Positions 16,163 through 23,869 of a DNA stretch of 34,788 bases are shown piece after piece; the first letter of the stretch is position 1; every line of letters begins with the position of its first letter. A program made the translations under genes and the position numbers. Source of the stretch: Chitinophagaceae bacterium UBA3961 (GTDB taxonomy: Bacteria; Bacteroidota; Bacteroidia; Chitinophagales; Chitinophagaceae). The notes below the pieces were generated by a model, which searched no databases, had not been told where the DNA came from, and saw only the letters and a list, made by a program, of their open reading frames with translations. The DNA lies in NCBI GenBank assembly GCA_002385265.1, contig DGDD01000032.1, positions 5,998 to 40,785 of the forward strand, in the 5' to 3' direction.

Positions 16163-16816
16163 ATGACGCGACAAGAACGGTATCGATTCATCATCGATTA
16201 TTTCCAGCACCATGCCCCCGATGCGGAGACGGAACTGCTGTATGATAATCCTTTTCAATTATTAGTAGCGGTAATTTTATCGGCGCAATGTACCGATAAG
16301 AGGGTCAATATGACTACCCCGGCCATATTCGAGCGTTTCCCAACGCCTGAAGCTATGGCGGCTACCGATTTTGATACCCTCTTCCCCTACATTCGAAGCA
16401 TTTCCTATCCGAACAACAAGACCAAGCACTTGATCGGAATGGCAAAGCTATTGCTTGAAAAGTTCAACGGTGAAGTACCACTCACAGTAGATGAATTGGT
16501 AGAACTTCCGGGTGTGGGTCGAAAAACTGCCAACGTAATTACTTCGGTAATAGATCAACAGCCCAATATGGCCGTTGATACCCATGTATTCCGCGTATCT
16601 GCCAGGGTTGGTCTCACCGTTAGAGCCACTACGCCCTTGGCTGCCGAAAAACAACTCATCAAGTATTTCCCTCCTGAACTGGTGCACAAAGCACATCATT
16701 GGCTCATTCTTCATGGTCGCTACACTTGTTTGGCAAGAACCCCAAAATGCGAGCAGTGCGGGATCAAGGAAGTATGTGCGTATTTCCAGAAACAGCAGAA
16801 GAAGGTAAAGAAGTAA
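16163..16816 (+). CDS. nth: Endonuclease III (DNA glycosylase/AP lyase)
   Basis: Nth removes oxidised pyrimidines and cleaves the AP site by beta-elimination in base excision repair. The 217-aa protein has the helix-hairpin-helix LPGVGRKTANVI with the catalytic Lys121, and the catalytic Asp139 in VDTHVFRVSARVGL. Both match E. coli Nth (K120, D138). The [4Fe-4S] site at the C-terminus has the exact C-x6-C-x2-C-x5-C spacing (CLARTPKCEQCGIKEVC). The N-terminal LLVAVILSAQCTDKRVN is also diagnostic. The C-terminus is basic (QKQQKKVKK). All catalytic residues are intact. Confidence 0.97.
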   Translation: MTRQERYRFIIDYFQHHAPDAETELLYDNPFQLLVAVILSAQCTDKRVNMTTPAIFERFPTPEAMAATDFDTLFPYIRSISYPNNKTKHLIGMAKLLLEKFNGEVPLTVDELVELPGVGRKTANVITSVIDQQPNMAVDTHVFRVSARVGLTVRATTPLAAEKQLIKYFPPELVHKAHHWLILHGRYTCLARTPKCEQCGIKEVCAYFQKQQKKVKK

Positions 16817-16826
16817 GCCGTTGAGA

Positions 16827-17516
16827 ACAGCCGTAACGCAAAGGTTGGTGGTCTTAAGTTGAAGTGGCTGAGAGTACTTTAAGTTTTGGTCAGTATGAGA
16901 TTCAGAGACTCCGTACTTAAGATCGCAAAGCCGCTGCGCGGGGAATACAGGGCAATGCAAGAAGTTCTAATTTAAGCTATCAACTCATTTAGTGCACTTT
17001 GCGCTGGCCGAAGGCCTCCTTCCGGCGCAGCCCAACTAACTACAGGGTGCTGCACTCAATGCCTCAAAAACTTTGCGTTAAAATTGTATTCTCCGCCGAA
17101 GGCGGGGGACAGCCGTAACGCAAAGGTGGGTGGTCTTAGGTCGAAGAGGTTGAGAGTACTTTAAGTTTTGAAGAGATCGATATTCGAATAATCTTTTACT
17201 TAAGGGCGCAGAGCCGCTGCGCGGGGGGAATACAGGGCAATGCAAGGAGTTCTAATTTAAGATATCAACTCGTTTGGTGCGCTTTGCGCTGGCCGAAGGC
17301 CTCCTTCCGGCGCAGCCCAACTAACTACAGGGTGCTGCACTCGATGCCTCAAAAACTTTGCGTTAAAATTGTATTCTCCGCCGAAGGCGGGGGACAGCCG
17401 TAACGCAAAGGTGGGTGGTCTTAGGTTGAAGTGTCTGTTATTTCTTTAAGTTTTTGGTAGCTTGATTTTCGAAGAGTCGTTTACTTAAGGGCGCAGAGCC
17501 GCTGCGCGGGGGAATA
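16827..17516. repeat. ~283-bp tandem repeat, 2.4 copies, with internal palindromes
   Basis: ACAGCCGTAACGCAAAGGT begins at 16827, 17109 and 17394, giving unit lengths of 282 and 285 bp; the third copy stops near 17516. Each full unit starts with TAACGCAAAG (16834, 17116) and has its reverse complement CTTTGCGTTA near its end (17071, 17356), so the arms form terminal inverted repeats. Inside each unit are CCGC-TGC-GCGG, GGCC-GAA-GGCC (17006-17016; 17291-17301) and CCGCC-GAA-GGCGG (17093-17105; 17378-17390). The last ~140 nt are nearly identical between copies 1 and 2, while ~30 nt around 16885-16915 and its equivalents differ freely. I see no coding frame that tracks the repeat. It may be a MITE-like element that has duplicated. 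Confidence 0.85.
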
Positions 17517-17522
17517 CAAAAA

Positions 17523-17546
17523 CACGGAGGCACGGTGGCACAGAGG
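17523..17546. repeat. Three tandem octamers
   Basis: CACGGAGG, CACGGTGG and CACAGAGG lie back to back directly after the truncated third copy of the 283-bp repeat. Words of this CACAGAG/CACGGAG kind are familiar from intergenic DNA of several bacterial phyla. Confidence 0.6.
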
Positions 17547-17559
17547 GTTTATCCTCATT

Positions 17560-17660
17560 CCTGTATTCCCCTTGTTCCTGCCCCTCCTCCTTTTCTATTT
17601 CTCCTCCATCCTGAATTTCATCACTCCTCTCATCCTCGTCTCCTCCCTCCAACATTCCGG
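17560..17660. repeat. Polypyrimidine tract
   Basis: About 100 nt rich in C/T on the plus strand, sharing words such as CCTCTCATCCTC (17626-17637) with the tract before carB. The rest of the 17661-17747 spacer is an AT-rich stretch followed by more C/T; no gene is seen. Confidence 0.5.
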
Positions 17661-17747
17661 CTGTTCCATTAGTAATTATTAATTCTTATTTATTAATTCC
17701 CCATTGTACCGCGTGTTTTTTCCCATTTTCCTCTCCCTCCCCCACAC

Positions 17748-17754
17748 TAGTTTG
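17748..17754 (+). promoter_or_regulatory. Possible shortened -7 element (TAGTTTG)
   Basis: TAGTTTG is one base shorter than TAnnTTTG and stands 7 nt before the ATG at 17762. No -33 is visible, so this is tentative. Confidence 0.3.
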
Positions 17755-17761
17755 CAGCATC

Positions 17762-18640
17762 ATGAAAAACCTATTTTATTTGCTCACATTATTTGGAGTA
17801 CAATCCTGTTTTGCACAATACTATTCCTACAACAATCAATTTAGCGACGCAACACCCCGTTTTAAAATCGCAGTGGCAGGTGGACTACAAAAAAGTGAAA
17901 CCGACTTGAGCTCCGGCTATACACAAACCGGTTGGATCAACTATTCCAAAACCATTCACGGAACAACCGGTATTCGATTGGTTTATGAGCCCTCTTATTA
18001 TTGGAGACTTGAGTTTGGTTATGAAAAGGGCAAGCTTAGTGATGCCGACAGCTTAGTAAATCCGCAAAAAGCAGCGTTGAGGTATAACCGAAATCTGTCG
18101 TTTCAAACAGAAACTCAACTCGTATTTTTAAATGTAACCTTTTCACCAAACGAATGGCTTAAAATCTGGAAGAACAATGCCATTGATTGGCAAATTGGAA
18201 TGGGTGTAGGCTGCCTTAAATTCAATCCCAAAGCCTATTTCGAGAATGAATGGCATTCATTGCACTCGTATTCAACAGAAGGTCAAGGTTTCTTGTATGA
18301 TAATGGCAAAGCACCGTATTCATTAACGCAGCCTGTTGTCATCGGCACCACATCTCTACAAGTAGATCTACATCCCAAATGGCAATGCCAACTTTCATTC
18401 AACTACTACTTTCTATTCACCGATTACTTAGATGATGTAAGTGAATATTACATTCAAGATGACCTGTTCCATCGTTATTTCGATAGTAAGAAAGCTGCTA
18501 TTGCCTCACAACTTAGCAACAGGAGAAGAGACGGTGTTCGTGTGCTTTCAACGGAGAAAAGAGGCAATCCCGAGCACAAGGATGCCTTCGCCGGAATTCG
18601 GCTAAGCATCCTGTATGTCGTTAATAGAAAAAGATTTTGA
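17762..18640 (+). CDS. Outer-membrane beta-barrel protein, DUF6089-like
   Basis: The 292-aa protein has a signal peptide (MKNLFYLLTLFGVQSCFAQ, cleavage expected after the Ala-Gln region) and then alternating hydrophobic/polar strands typical of small outer-membrane barrels. Features like those in DUF6089/PorT-type Bacteroidota proteins are the early RFKIAVAGGLQ strand, LRYNRNLSFQTE, WQIGMGVGCLKFNPKA, KAPYSLTQPVVIGTTSLQ and a C-terminal YYFLFTDYLDDVSEYY. Such proteins usually sit in operons with BamA-like or UPP synthase genes; here it stands alone. Its TGA abuts the TAA of the convergent korA without a single spacer base. The function is unknown. Confidence 0.75.
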   Translation: MKNLFYLLTLFGVQSCFAQYYSYNNQFSDATPRFKIAVAGGLQKSETDLSSGYTQTGWINYSKTIHGTTGIRLVYEPSYYWRLEFGYEKGKLSDADSLVNPQKAALRYNRNLSFQTETQLVFLNVTFSPNEWLKIWKNNAIDWQIGMGVGCLKFNPKAYFENEWHSLHSYSTEGQGFLYDNGKAPYSLTQPVVIGTTSLQVDLHPKWQCQLSFNYYFLFTDYLDDVSEYYIQDDLFHRYFDSKKAAIASQLSNRRRDGVRVLSTEKRGNPEHKDAFAGIRLSILYVVNRKRF

Positions 18641-20494
18641 TTAAGAAAGACCCAACATTTGTTTGATCTTCATCACCATTTCAGATTTGGTGATGGGCAC
18701 ACCCATGATCTTGTTATAAGGCTTGGCGTCGATCAAATATTGATCACGAATGATTTTGATGAGCTGACCATTGTTGATTTCAGGAATCAACACTTGATCG
18801 AACTTCTTCATCAAATCGCCCAGATTTTTAGGGAATGGGCGGATGTAACGAATGTGGGCATGACTCACCGCATGGCCCTGGGCTTGCAATTCAGCTACCG
18901 CACTTTTAATCGCACCGTAGGTACTACCCCAACCAAGAACCAACAGTTTGCCCGACTCAGGACCGCTGTCTAATTTCTGCTCAGGAATGTAATCTGCAAT
19001 ACGATCTACTTTTGCCTGACGCGTAAACACCATGTGTTGGTGATTTTCTGGCTCGTAGTTCACGTTACCGGTAACGTCTTGTTTTTCGATACCACCAATA
19101 CGGTGTTCCAAACCGGGTGTTCCGGGGATAGCCCAAGGACGTACCAATTTCTCATCTCTTTTATAAGGAAGGAATTTGTCTTCTCCCTCAGCTAAACCAT
19201 CTTTGAACTTCACTTTTAATTCAGGTAAATCATCGCTCTTTGGAAATTTCCAAGGCTCCGCACCATTGGCGATGTAACCGTCACTCAACAACATAATGGG
19301 TGTCATGTGTTGAACCGAAATTCGGCAGGCTTCGAACGCTACATCAAAACAATCGCTCGGAGTAGAGGATGCAATAATGGGCATCGGGCATTCCCCATTT
19401 CTACCATAATAGGCTTGAAGCAAATCGCTTTGTTCCGTTTTGGTTGGCAAACCGGTACTAGGTCCCCCTCTTTGAATGTTCACCACCACCAAAGGAATCT
19501 CCAACATCACAGCCAAACCCATTGCTTCTGCTTTCAATGCAACGCCGGGACCCGAAGTGGTAGTAATTCCAAGTGATCCACCATAAGAAGCACCAATGGA
19601 AGCAGTTACGGCAGCAATCTCATCTTCTGCTTGGAATGTACGAACACCAAATGATTTGTGGCGACTCAATTCATGCAAGATATCAGAAGCGGGAGTAATT
19701 GGGTAAGAACCCAAGAACAGCGGCAATCCTGATTTTTGACTGGCTGCAATCAAGCCATACGCAAGCGCTTGGTTTCCCATGATACTTCGGTAAGTACCGG
19801 GTTCCATTTTCGCTCTTTCTACTTTATAGGTAGTTGTAAATGTTTCAGTTGTTTCTCCATAATAGTATCCTGCTTTCAAGGCTTTCAGGTTACTGTCCAA
19901 TATTTCAGGCTTCTTTCCGAATTTATCGGTCAAGAATTTTTCAGTCATTTCTAAACTGCGATTGTACATCCAGTAAAGAAACCCGAGAACGAACATATTC
20001 TTGGCGCGGTCCTTTTCCTTCATACCCATGGTCACCTCTTTCAAGGCTTCACGAGTCATTTTCGTAACATCCATTCTAACTACTTCGTAGTTCGATAAAC
20101 TACCATCTTCCAATGGATTCACTCCATCGGGGTAGTTGGCCAAACGAAGGTTCTTGGCATCAAATCCGTCGGTATTCGCAATAATTTTTCCACCCTTTTT
20201 AAGAGTCTTAAGGTTCGTTTTCAACGCAGCAGCATTCATTGCCACCAACACATCACACTCATCGCCCGGAGTAAACACACGCTCACTCGAGAAGTGCAAT
20301 TGGAAACCGCTCACACCCGGTAAAGTACCTTGAGGCGCGCGAATTTCGGCCGGAAAATCGGGGAAAGTAGCTAAATCAATACCTAATAATGCAGTACTGT
20401 TGGTGAACTGAGAACCGGTCAATTGCATTCCATCACCACTGTCACCTGCGAACTTGATAACCACGTCACTGAGGACTTCTTGCTTACGAGTCAT
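18641..20494 (-). CDS. korA: 2-oxoacid:ferredoxin oxidoreductase, fused gamma-alpha subunit
   Basis: KorA is part of the CoA-acylating oxidative decarboxylase of 2-oxoglutarate or a related 2-oxoacid, with ferredoxin as electron acceptor. The 617-aa chain joins a gamma domain (~residues 12-195, IKFAGDSGDGMQLTGSQF) to the alpha domain (~225-610). The alpha domain includes GNQALAYGLIAASQKSGLPLFLGSYPITPASDILHEL, FQAEDEIAAVTASIGASYGG and TTSGPGVALKAEAMGLAV. This gamma-alpha fusion is typical of KorA-type enzymes. The catalytic TPP-binding beta subunit (KorB) is normally the next gene downstream, but here downstream DNA is occupied by a converging gene and no beta subunit lies anywhere in the window. 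Substrate (2-oxoglutarate versus pyruvate or branched-chain) cannot be fixed from this subunit alone. Confidence 0.88.
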   Translation of the reverse strand: MTRKQEVLSDVVIKFAGDSGDGMQLTGSQFTNSTALLGIDLATFPDFPAEIRAPQGTLPGVSGFQLHFSSERVFTPGDECDVLVAMNAAALKTNLKTLKKGGKIIANTDGFDAKNLRLANYPDGVNPLEDGSLSNYEVVRMDVTKMTREALKEVTMGMKEKDRAKNMFVLGFLYWMYNRSLEMTEKFLTDKFGKKPEILDSNLKALKAGYYYGETTETFTTTYKVERAKMEPGTYRSIMGNQALAYGLIAASQKSGLPLFLGSYPITPASDILHELSRHKSFGVRTFQAEDEIAAVTASIGASYGGSLGITTTSGPGVALKAEAMGLAVMLEIPLVVVNIQRGGPSTGLPTKTEQSDLLQAYYGRNGECPMPIIASSTPSDCFDVAFEACRISVQHMTPIMLLSDGYIANGAEPWKFPKSDDLPELKVKFKDGLAEGEDKFLPYKRDEKLVRPWAIPGTPGLEHRIGGIEKQDVTGNVNYEPENHQHMVFTRQAKVDRIADYIPEQKLDSGPESGKLLVLGWGSTYGAIKSAVAELQAQGHAVSHAHIRYIRPFPKNLGDLMKKFDQVLIPEINNGQLIKIIRDQYLIDAKPYNKIMGVPITKSEMVMKIKQMLGLS

Positions 20495-20514
20495 GAGGGG
20501 GTCCGTTTATATGG

Positions 20515-20522
20515 CAAAAATA
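20515..20522 (-). promoter_or_regulatory. korA -7 element (TATTTTTG)
   Basis: On the minus strand 20522-20515 reads TATTTTTG, an exact TAnnTTTG, 20 nt before the korA ATG. Confidence 0.55.
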
Positions 20523-20567
20523 CGTTAGTGATGATGAATTTAAGGAATTTGTTTGAGAGTTGGATTT

Positions 20568-20855
20568 TACGCTTTAGGCTATAGGCTTTAGGTATTTAGG
20601 CTGTTAGGCGTTAGGTTATTAGGTGGTTAGGCTTTGGGCCATTTGTGTCGGGTACTAGTTTTTGGCAAATTAGGCATTAGAATTCAGGCCAAATGGTAAT
20701 TACTTGGCAACTCCCAATGACTTTGTAGTTTTAAAATATGTTCATTCAAGAAATCTTAAGTTCTAGCAAGAGGGCTAAAGCCTAAAGCCTAACAACCTAA
20801 AGCCCAACAACCTAAAGCCTAACAACCCAAAGCCTAATCACCTAACGCCTAACAC
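20568..20855. repeat. Inverted array of TTAGGC-type and GCCTAA-type words
   Basis: From ~20570 to 20640 the plus strand is a run of GCTTTAGG, TTAGGC and TTAGGTTATTAGG words. From ~20774 to 20855 the complement appears: GCCTAAAGCCTAACAACC and variants, about a dozen units. The arms face each other across ~130 nt, so a long imperfect cruciform or RNA hairpin is possible. The right arm runs up to the stop codon of the GH3 gene. The spacer between (20641-20770) contains one more TTAGGCATTAG but no gene. It lies between two minus-strand genes, so it could also affect mRNA 3' ends. Confidence 0.8.
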
Positions 20856-23765
20856 CTACTTCATCGCCTCATAAATTGCATCCAACACTTTAGGGCGCAC
20901 ATTCATTTTTAAGAAGCGATTGGCATCGCCGTTGTTATGAACACGGTTGCTTAACATGATGAATGTAAGATGAGAAACAGGATCAATCCAAATGCAGGTT
21001 CCGGTAAATCCGGTATGACCAAATGTTGCGGGTGAAGCATTCAGCGCCGGATAAGGTTCTTTACGAGTAGCATTGTCCTTTTCCGGCTTGTCGAATCCCA
21101 ATCCGCGTCTACTATCATTTTTATACGAAGTAAATAACTCCACTGTTTCAGGTTTGAAATATTGCACACCATTCCATTTGCCCTTGTTTTGAAGCACTTC
21201 AGCTAAAATAGCTAAATCATAAGCATTGCTGAACAAACCGGCATGACCCGCCACCCCACCAAACATTGCGGCGCCCGGATCGTGCACATCGCCATGAATC
21301 AATTGTTGACGGAAGCCCAACTCTTCTTCAGTAGGAGCAATGGCATTCAACGGAAAACGCTCTCTTGGCTTGAAGCCCGTACTCGCCATATCAAGCGGAT
21401 CATAAAATGTTTTCTTTACATATTCTTCCAAAGGCATTCCGCTAACAGCTTCTACCACTTTTCCTAAGAAGATAAAATCATTGTCGCTGTAAACATACTT
21501 ACCTGCCGGAGTAAGTGCACTTGTGAGAATTCTGTTGTACATAGTATCTACCCAATCGGCACGCATGTACATATTCTCTGCAACGCGAATAGAATGAATA
21601 GAATCTTTCCGATAAGAATAGTACTTCGATAAAGGAATGCTTCCTAAGTTCGTATCTACTGTTTCTCGGTAAAAAGGAATGAAAGGGTTCAAACCTGCCT
21701 GATGCAATAAAATATCCCACAATTTCAGCGGAGCTTTATTGGTGCCTTTTGTCCACGACAAATAATCGCCCAAAGTTTTCTGTATGTCTACTTTACCCTC
21801 ATCGTAAAACTTCATAATGGAAACCGTAGTGGCCATTATTTTTGTTACAGAGGCCAAGTCGTAGATCGTTTCAGGATACACGGCTTCGGTGCTATCGTAG
21901 GTTAAATAACCATAGCCTTTATCGTACACCACCTTCCCGTCTTTAGCTACTAGTACTACTGCTCCGGGGATGGCTTGCTTTCGTATCGCATCGTTTACAA
22001 TTGAATCAACCCTTGCAAACTTGGCCGGGTCAATACCAACAGCCGTCAATGGTGCAACCGGAAGCGCTTTGTGGTTCAATATACCCGCGCCTAATTTAAA
22101 ATCATCACTGATTGAAACAGGCAGGGTTCCATGCGCCATCACTCGTCCGTACAAAATATCGGCAGCCACCCCTTGAGTATAAGGATCATCTTCAAAGCAA
22201 GCCAATAAGCTGGCTGTATTGGTATACTTTTTCAATAAATATGGATTTCCAAACGCCAGTGTAATGGTCTTGTTTTGTTGCTGAACCAATTGAATCAAAG
22301 TATCTGCAGCGGCACTGATCCCAAATTGATTCATGGGTTTTCGTGCATAGCCATGAATGCCCACAACAACTACATCATAAGATTGCTTCAAATAACTAGC
22401 GAGTGCTTGCGCTTTATCTACCCCTCTCGCATAGTCGAAATAAAACACTTGCGCATCAAAGTCCTTTCTAACTTGTTTCGTGATCTCATTGTCTTGAGTG
22501 GTCCCCACCGCCAAATAAGCGATTTTTTTTCCTTTTGTAAGAGGAAAAGGGCCGTATTTTTCGGTTTTTAAAAGCGTGATGGCCTGCAATGCAATCTCTT
22601 TTGCGAGCTGCGGAACATCTTTATTCAGGTCTTCAGTTAAATGATACAGTTCTACCGGTTTCCATTCCGCCAATCCATATTTGTATTTGGCCATCAAAAC
22701 CCTTTTAACGCGTTCTTCAAACTCTACTTTGTCGAGCTGCTTTTTTTTGAGGGCTTTTTTGATGAGCTTAATGCTTTCTGGGATATCAGCAGGCAAACAC
22801 AACAGATCGTTGCCTGCTAAAATAGATTGTAATGAAATTTCGCCACCGGGATAGTATTTGGTGATGCCCTTCATTTCCAAGGCATCTGTGAAAGTAAGTC
22901 CCTTGAATCCCATTTCATTTCTCAATAGTTTTGTGATGGTATTGTAAGAAATGGAAGTAGGTCTATTAGCACCACTATCAATAGCAGGCACTGATAAATG
23001 AGCCGTCATTACGCCATCAATACCAGCATCAATTGCCGCTTTGAAGGGGAACAACTCAAAAGAATCGAGTTGCGCTTTGCTTTTATTTATTAACGGAAGA
23101 TCTAGGTGAGAGTCTACGGCAACATCTCCATGTCCGGGAAAATGTTTGGCAACCGTCATAATACCCATCGATTGCTGTCCTTTCATGTATTGAATGGCCC
23201 AAGCACTAACTTTGTATTTATCTTCTCCAAAAGAACGGTCATTGATAACCGGATTCGCAGGATTGTTATTCAAATCGAAAACGGGTCCGTAATTCACTTG
23301 AATGCCGATTCTTTTGCACTGCGCACCAATCAAAGCTCCATATTTAAAAGCCAGGCTAGCATCTGAAGTGGCTCCCAACATCAAGGGGCGGGGCAAACTC
23401 ATTACACTGTCCATTCTCATTCCTAGCCCCCATTCTGCGTCAATGGTCACCAATAATGGCACTTTGCTCATGGCCTGAAAGCGGTTGATGCGTTGGGCCT
23501 GTTGTTGAGGTCCGCCCTGAAAAAGGCAAATTCCTCCTACTTTATACTTTTGAATGGCCTCAACTACTTGACTATCAAGGAAAGTAGCAGAAAACGAACC
23601 GGGTAAAGGTGGCGCAGAAGACCTCACAATAAAGAGTTGTGCTATTTGTTCATCGAGGCTCAGGGTTTTGAAAACACTGTCGGCCCAACGCTGTGCATTC
23701 GTTTGAGCAAAAGAACTTTGTAGGAAACAACAAAAACCTAAAAAAAGGACCGCATACTTCTTCAT
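20856..23765 (-). CDS. GH3 beta-N-acetylhexosaminidase fused to a serine beta-lactamase-like hydrolase
   Basis: This is an exported bimodular peptidoglycan enzyme (969 aa). The ATG at 23765 is chosen because it gives a proper signal peptide (MKKYAVLFLGFCCFLQSSFAQ); an upstream in-frame TTG at 23792 would add nine unlikely residues. The GH3 module (~25-380) has the NagZ-type KHFPGHGD...DSHLDLP motif near residues 207-225, with the general acid-base His, and the nucleophile Asp in FTDALEMKGI. A GH3 C-terminal-like alpha/beta domain follows (~400-560). The last ~390 residues are a class C beta-lactamase/AmpH-like domain with Ser639-x-x-Lys642 (SVTK), a YSDN motif in place of YxN, and HTGFTG near the end. 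Such fusions occur in Bacteroidota and probably remove GlcNAc and trim peptides from murein. Confidence 0.92.
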   Translation of the reverse strand: MKKYAVLFLGFCCFLQSSFAQTNAQRWADSVFKTLSLDEQIAQLFIVRSSAPPLPGSFSATFLDSQVVEAIQKYKVGGICLFQGGPQQQAQRINRFQAMSKVPLLVTIDAEWGLGMRMDSVMSLPRPLMLGATSDASLAFKYGALIGAQCKRIGIQVNYGPVFDLNNNPANPVINDRSFGEDKYKVSAWAIQYMKGQQSMGIMTVAKHFPGHGDVAVDSHLDLPLINKSKAQLDSFELFPFKAAIDAGIDGVMTAHLSVPAIDSGANRPTSISYNTITKLLRNEMGFKGLTFTDALEMKGITKYYPGGEISLQSILAGNDLLCLPADIPESIKLIKKALKKKQLDKVEFEERVKRVLMAKYKYGLAEWKPVELYHLTEDLNKDVPQLAKEIALQAITLLKTEKYGPFPLTKGKKIAYLAVGTTQDNEITKQVRKDFDAQVFYFDYARGVDKAQALASYLKQSYDVVVVGIHGYARKPMNQFGISAAADTLIQLVQQQNKTITLAFGNPYLLKKYTNTASLLACFEDDPYTQGVAADILYGRVMAHGTLPVSISDDFKLGAGILNHKALPVAPLTAVGIDPAKFARVDSIVNDAIRKQAIPGAVVLVAKDGKVVYDKGYGYLTYDSTEAVYPETIYDLASVTKIMATTVSIMKFYDEGKVDIQKTLGDYLSWTKGTNKAPLKLWDILLHQAGLNPFIPFYRETVDTNLGSIPLSKYYSYRKDSIHSIRVAENMYMRADWVDTMYNRILTSALTPAGKYVYSDNDFIFLGKVVEAVSGMPLEEYVKKTFYDPLDMASTGFKPRERFPLNAIAPTEEELGFRQQLIHGDVHDPGAAMFGGVAGHAGLFSNAYDLAILAEVLQNKGKWNGVQYFKPETVELFTSYKNDSRRGLGFDKPEKDNATRKEPYPALNASPATFGHTGFTGTCIWIDPVSHLTFIMLSNRVHNNGDANRFLKMNVRPKVLDAIYEAMK

Positions 23766-23794
23766 GATAGGGTGAGTCTTACGATTATTCAATG

Positions 23795-23802
23795 TAAATT
23801 TG
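23795..23802 (+). promoter_or_regulatory. Possible mutL -7 element (TAAATTTG)
   Basis: Exact TAnnTTTG on the plus strand in the 104-bp divergent spacer, 67 nt before the mutL start. No -33 at the right spacing. Confidence 0.4.
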
Positions 23803-23869
23803 CCCTCTTCGCCCGGAGGCCCCGGCTTCGAAATTGGCGATAACTAATTAGCATTCAAATTACAACAAA

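Noticed and set aside
16448..16960. 170-aa antisense frame across nth and the repeat
   Set aside because: Most of it is antisense to the intact nth gene and the rest runs into the tandem repeat.
16827..17516. CRISPR array
   Set aside because: The repeat unit is ~283 bp with 2.4 copies and no regular short spacers; no cas genes are near.
20568..20855. True telomere or chromosome end
   Set aside because: The words vary in length, are arranged as an inverted pair, and lie between genes on the same strand in the middle of the window.
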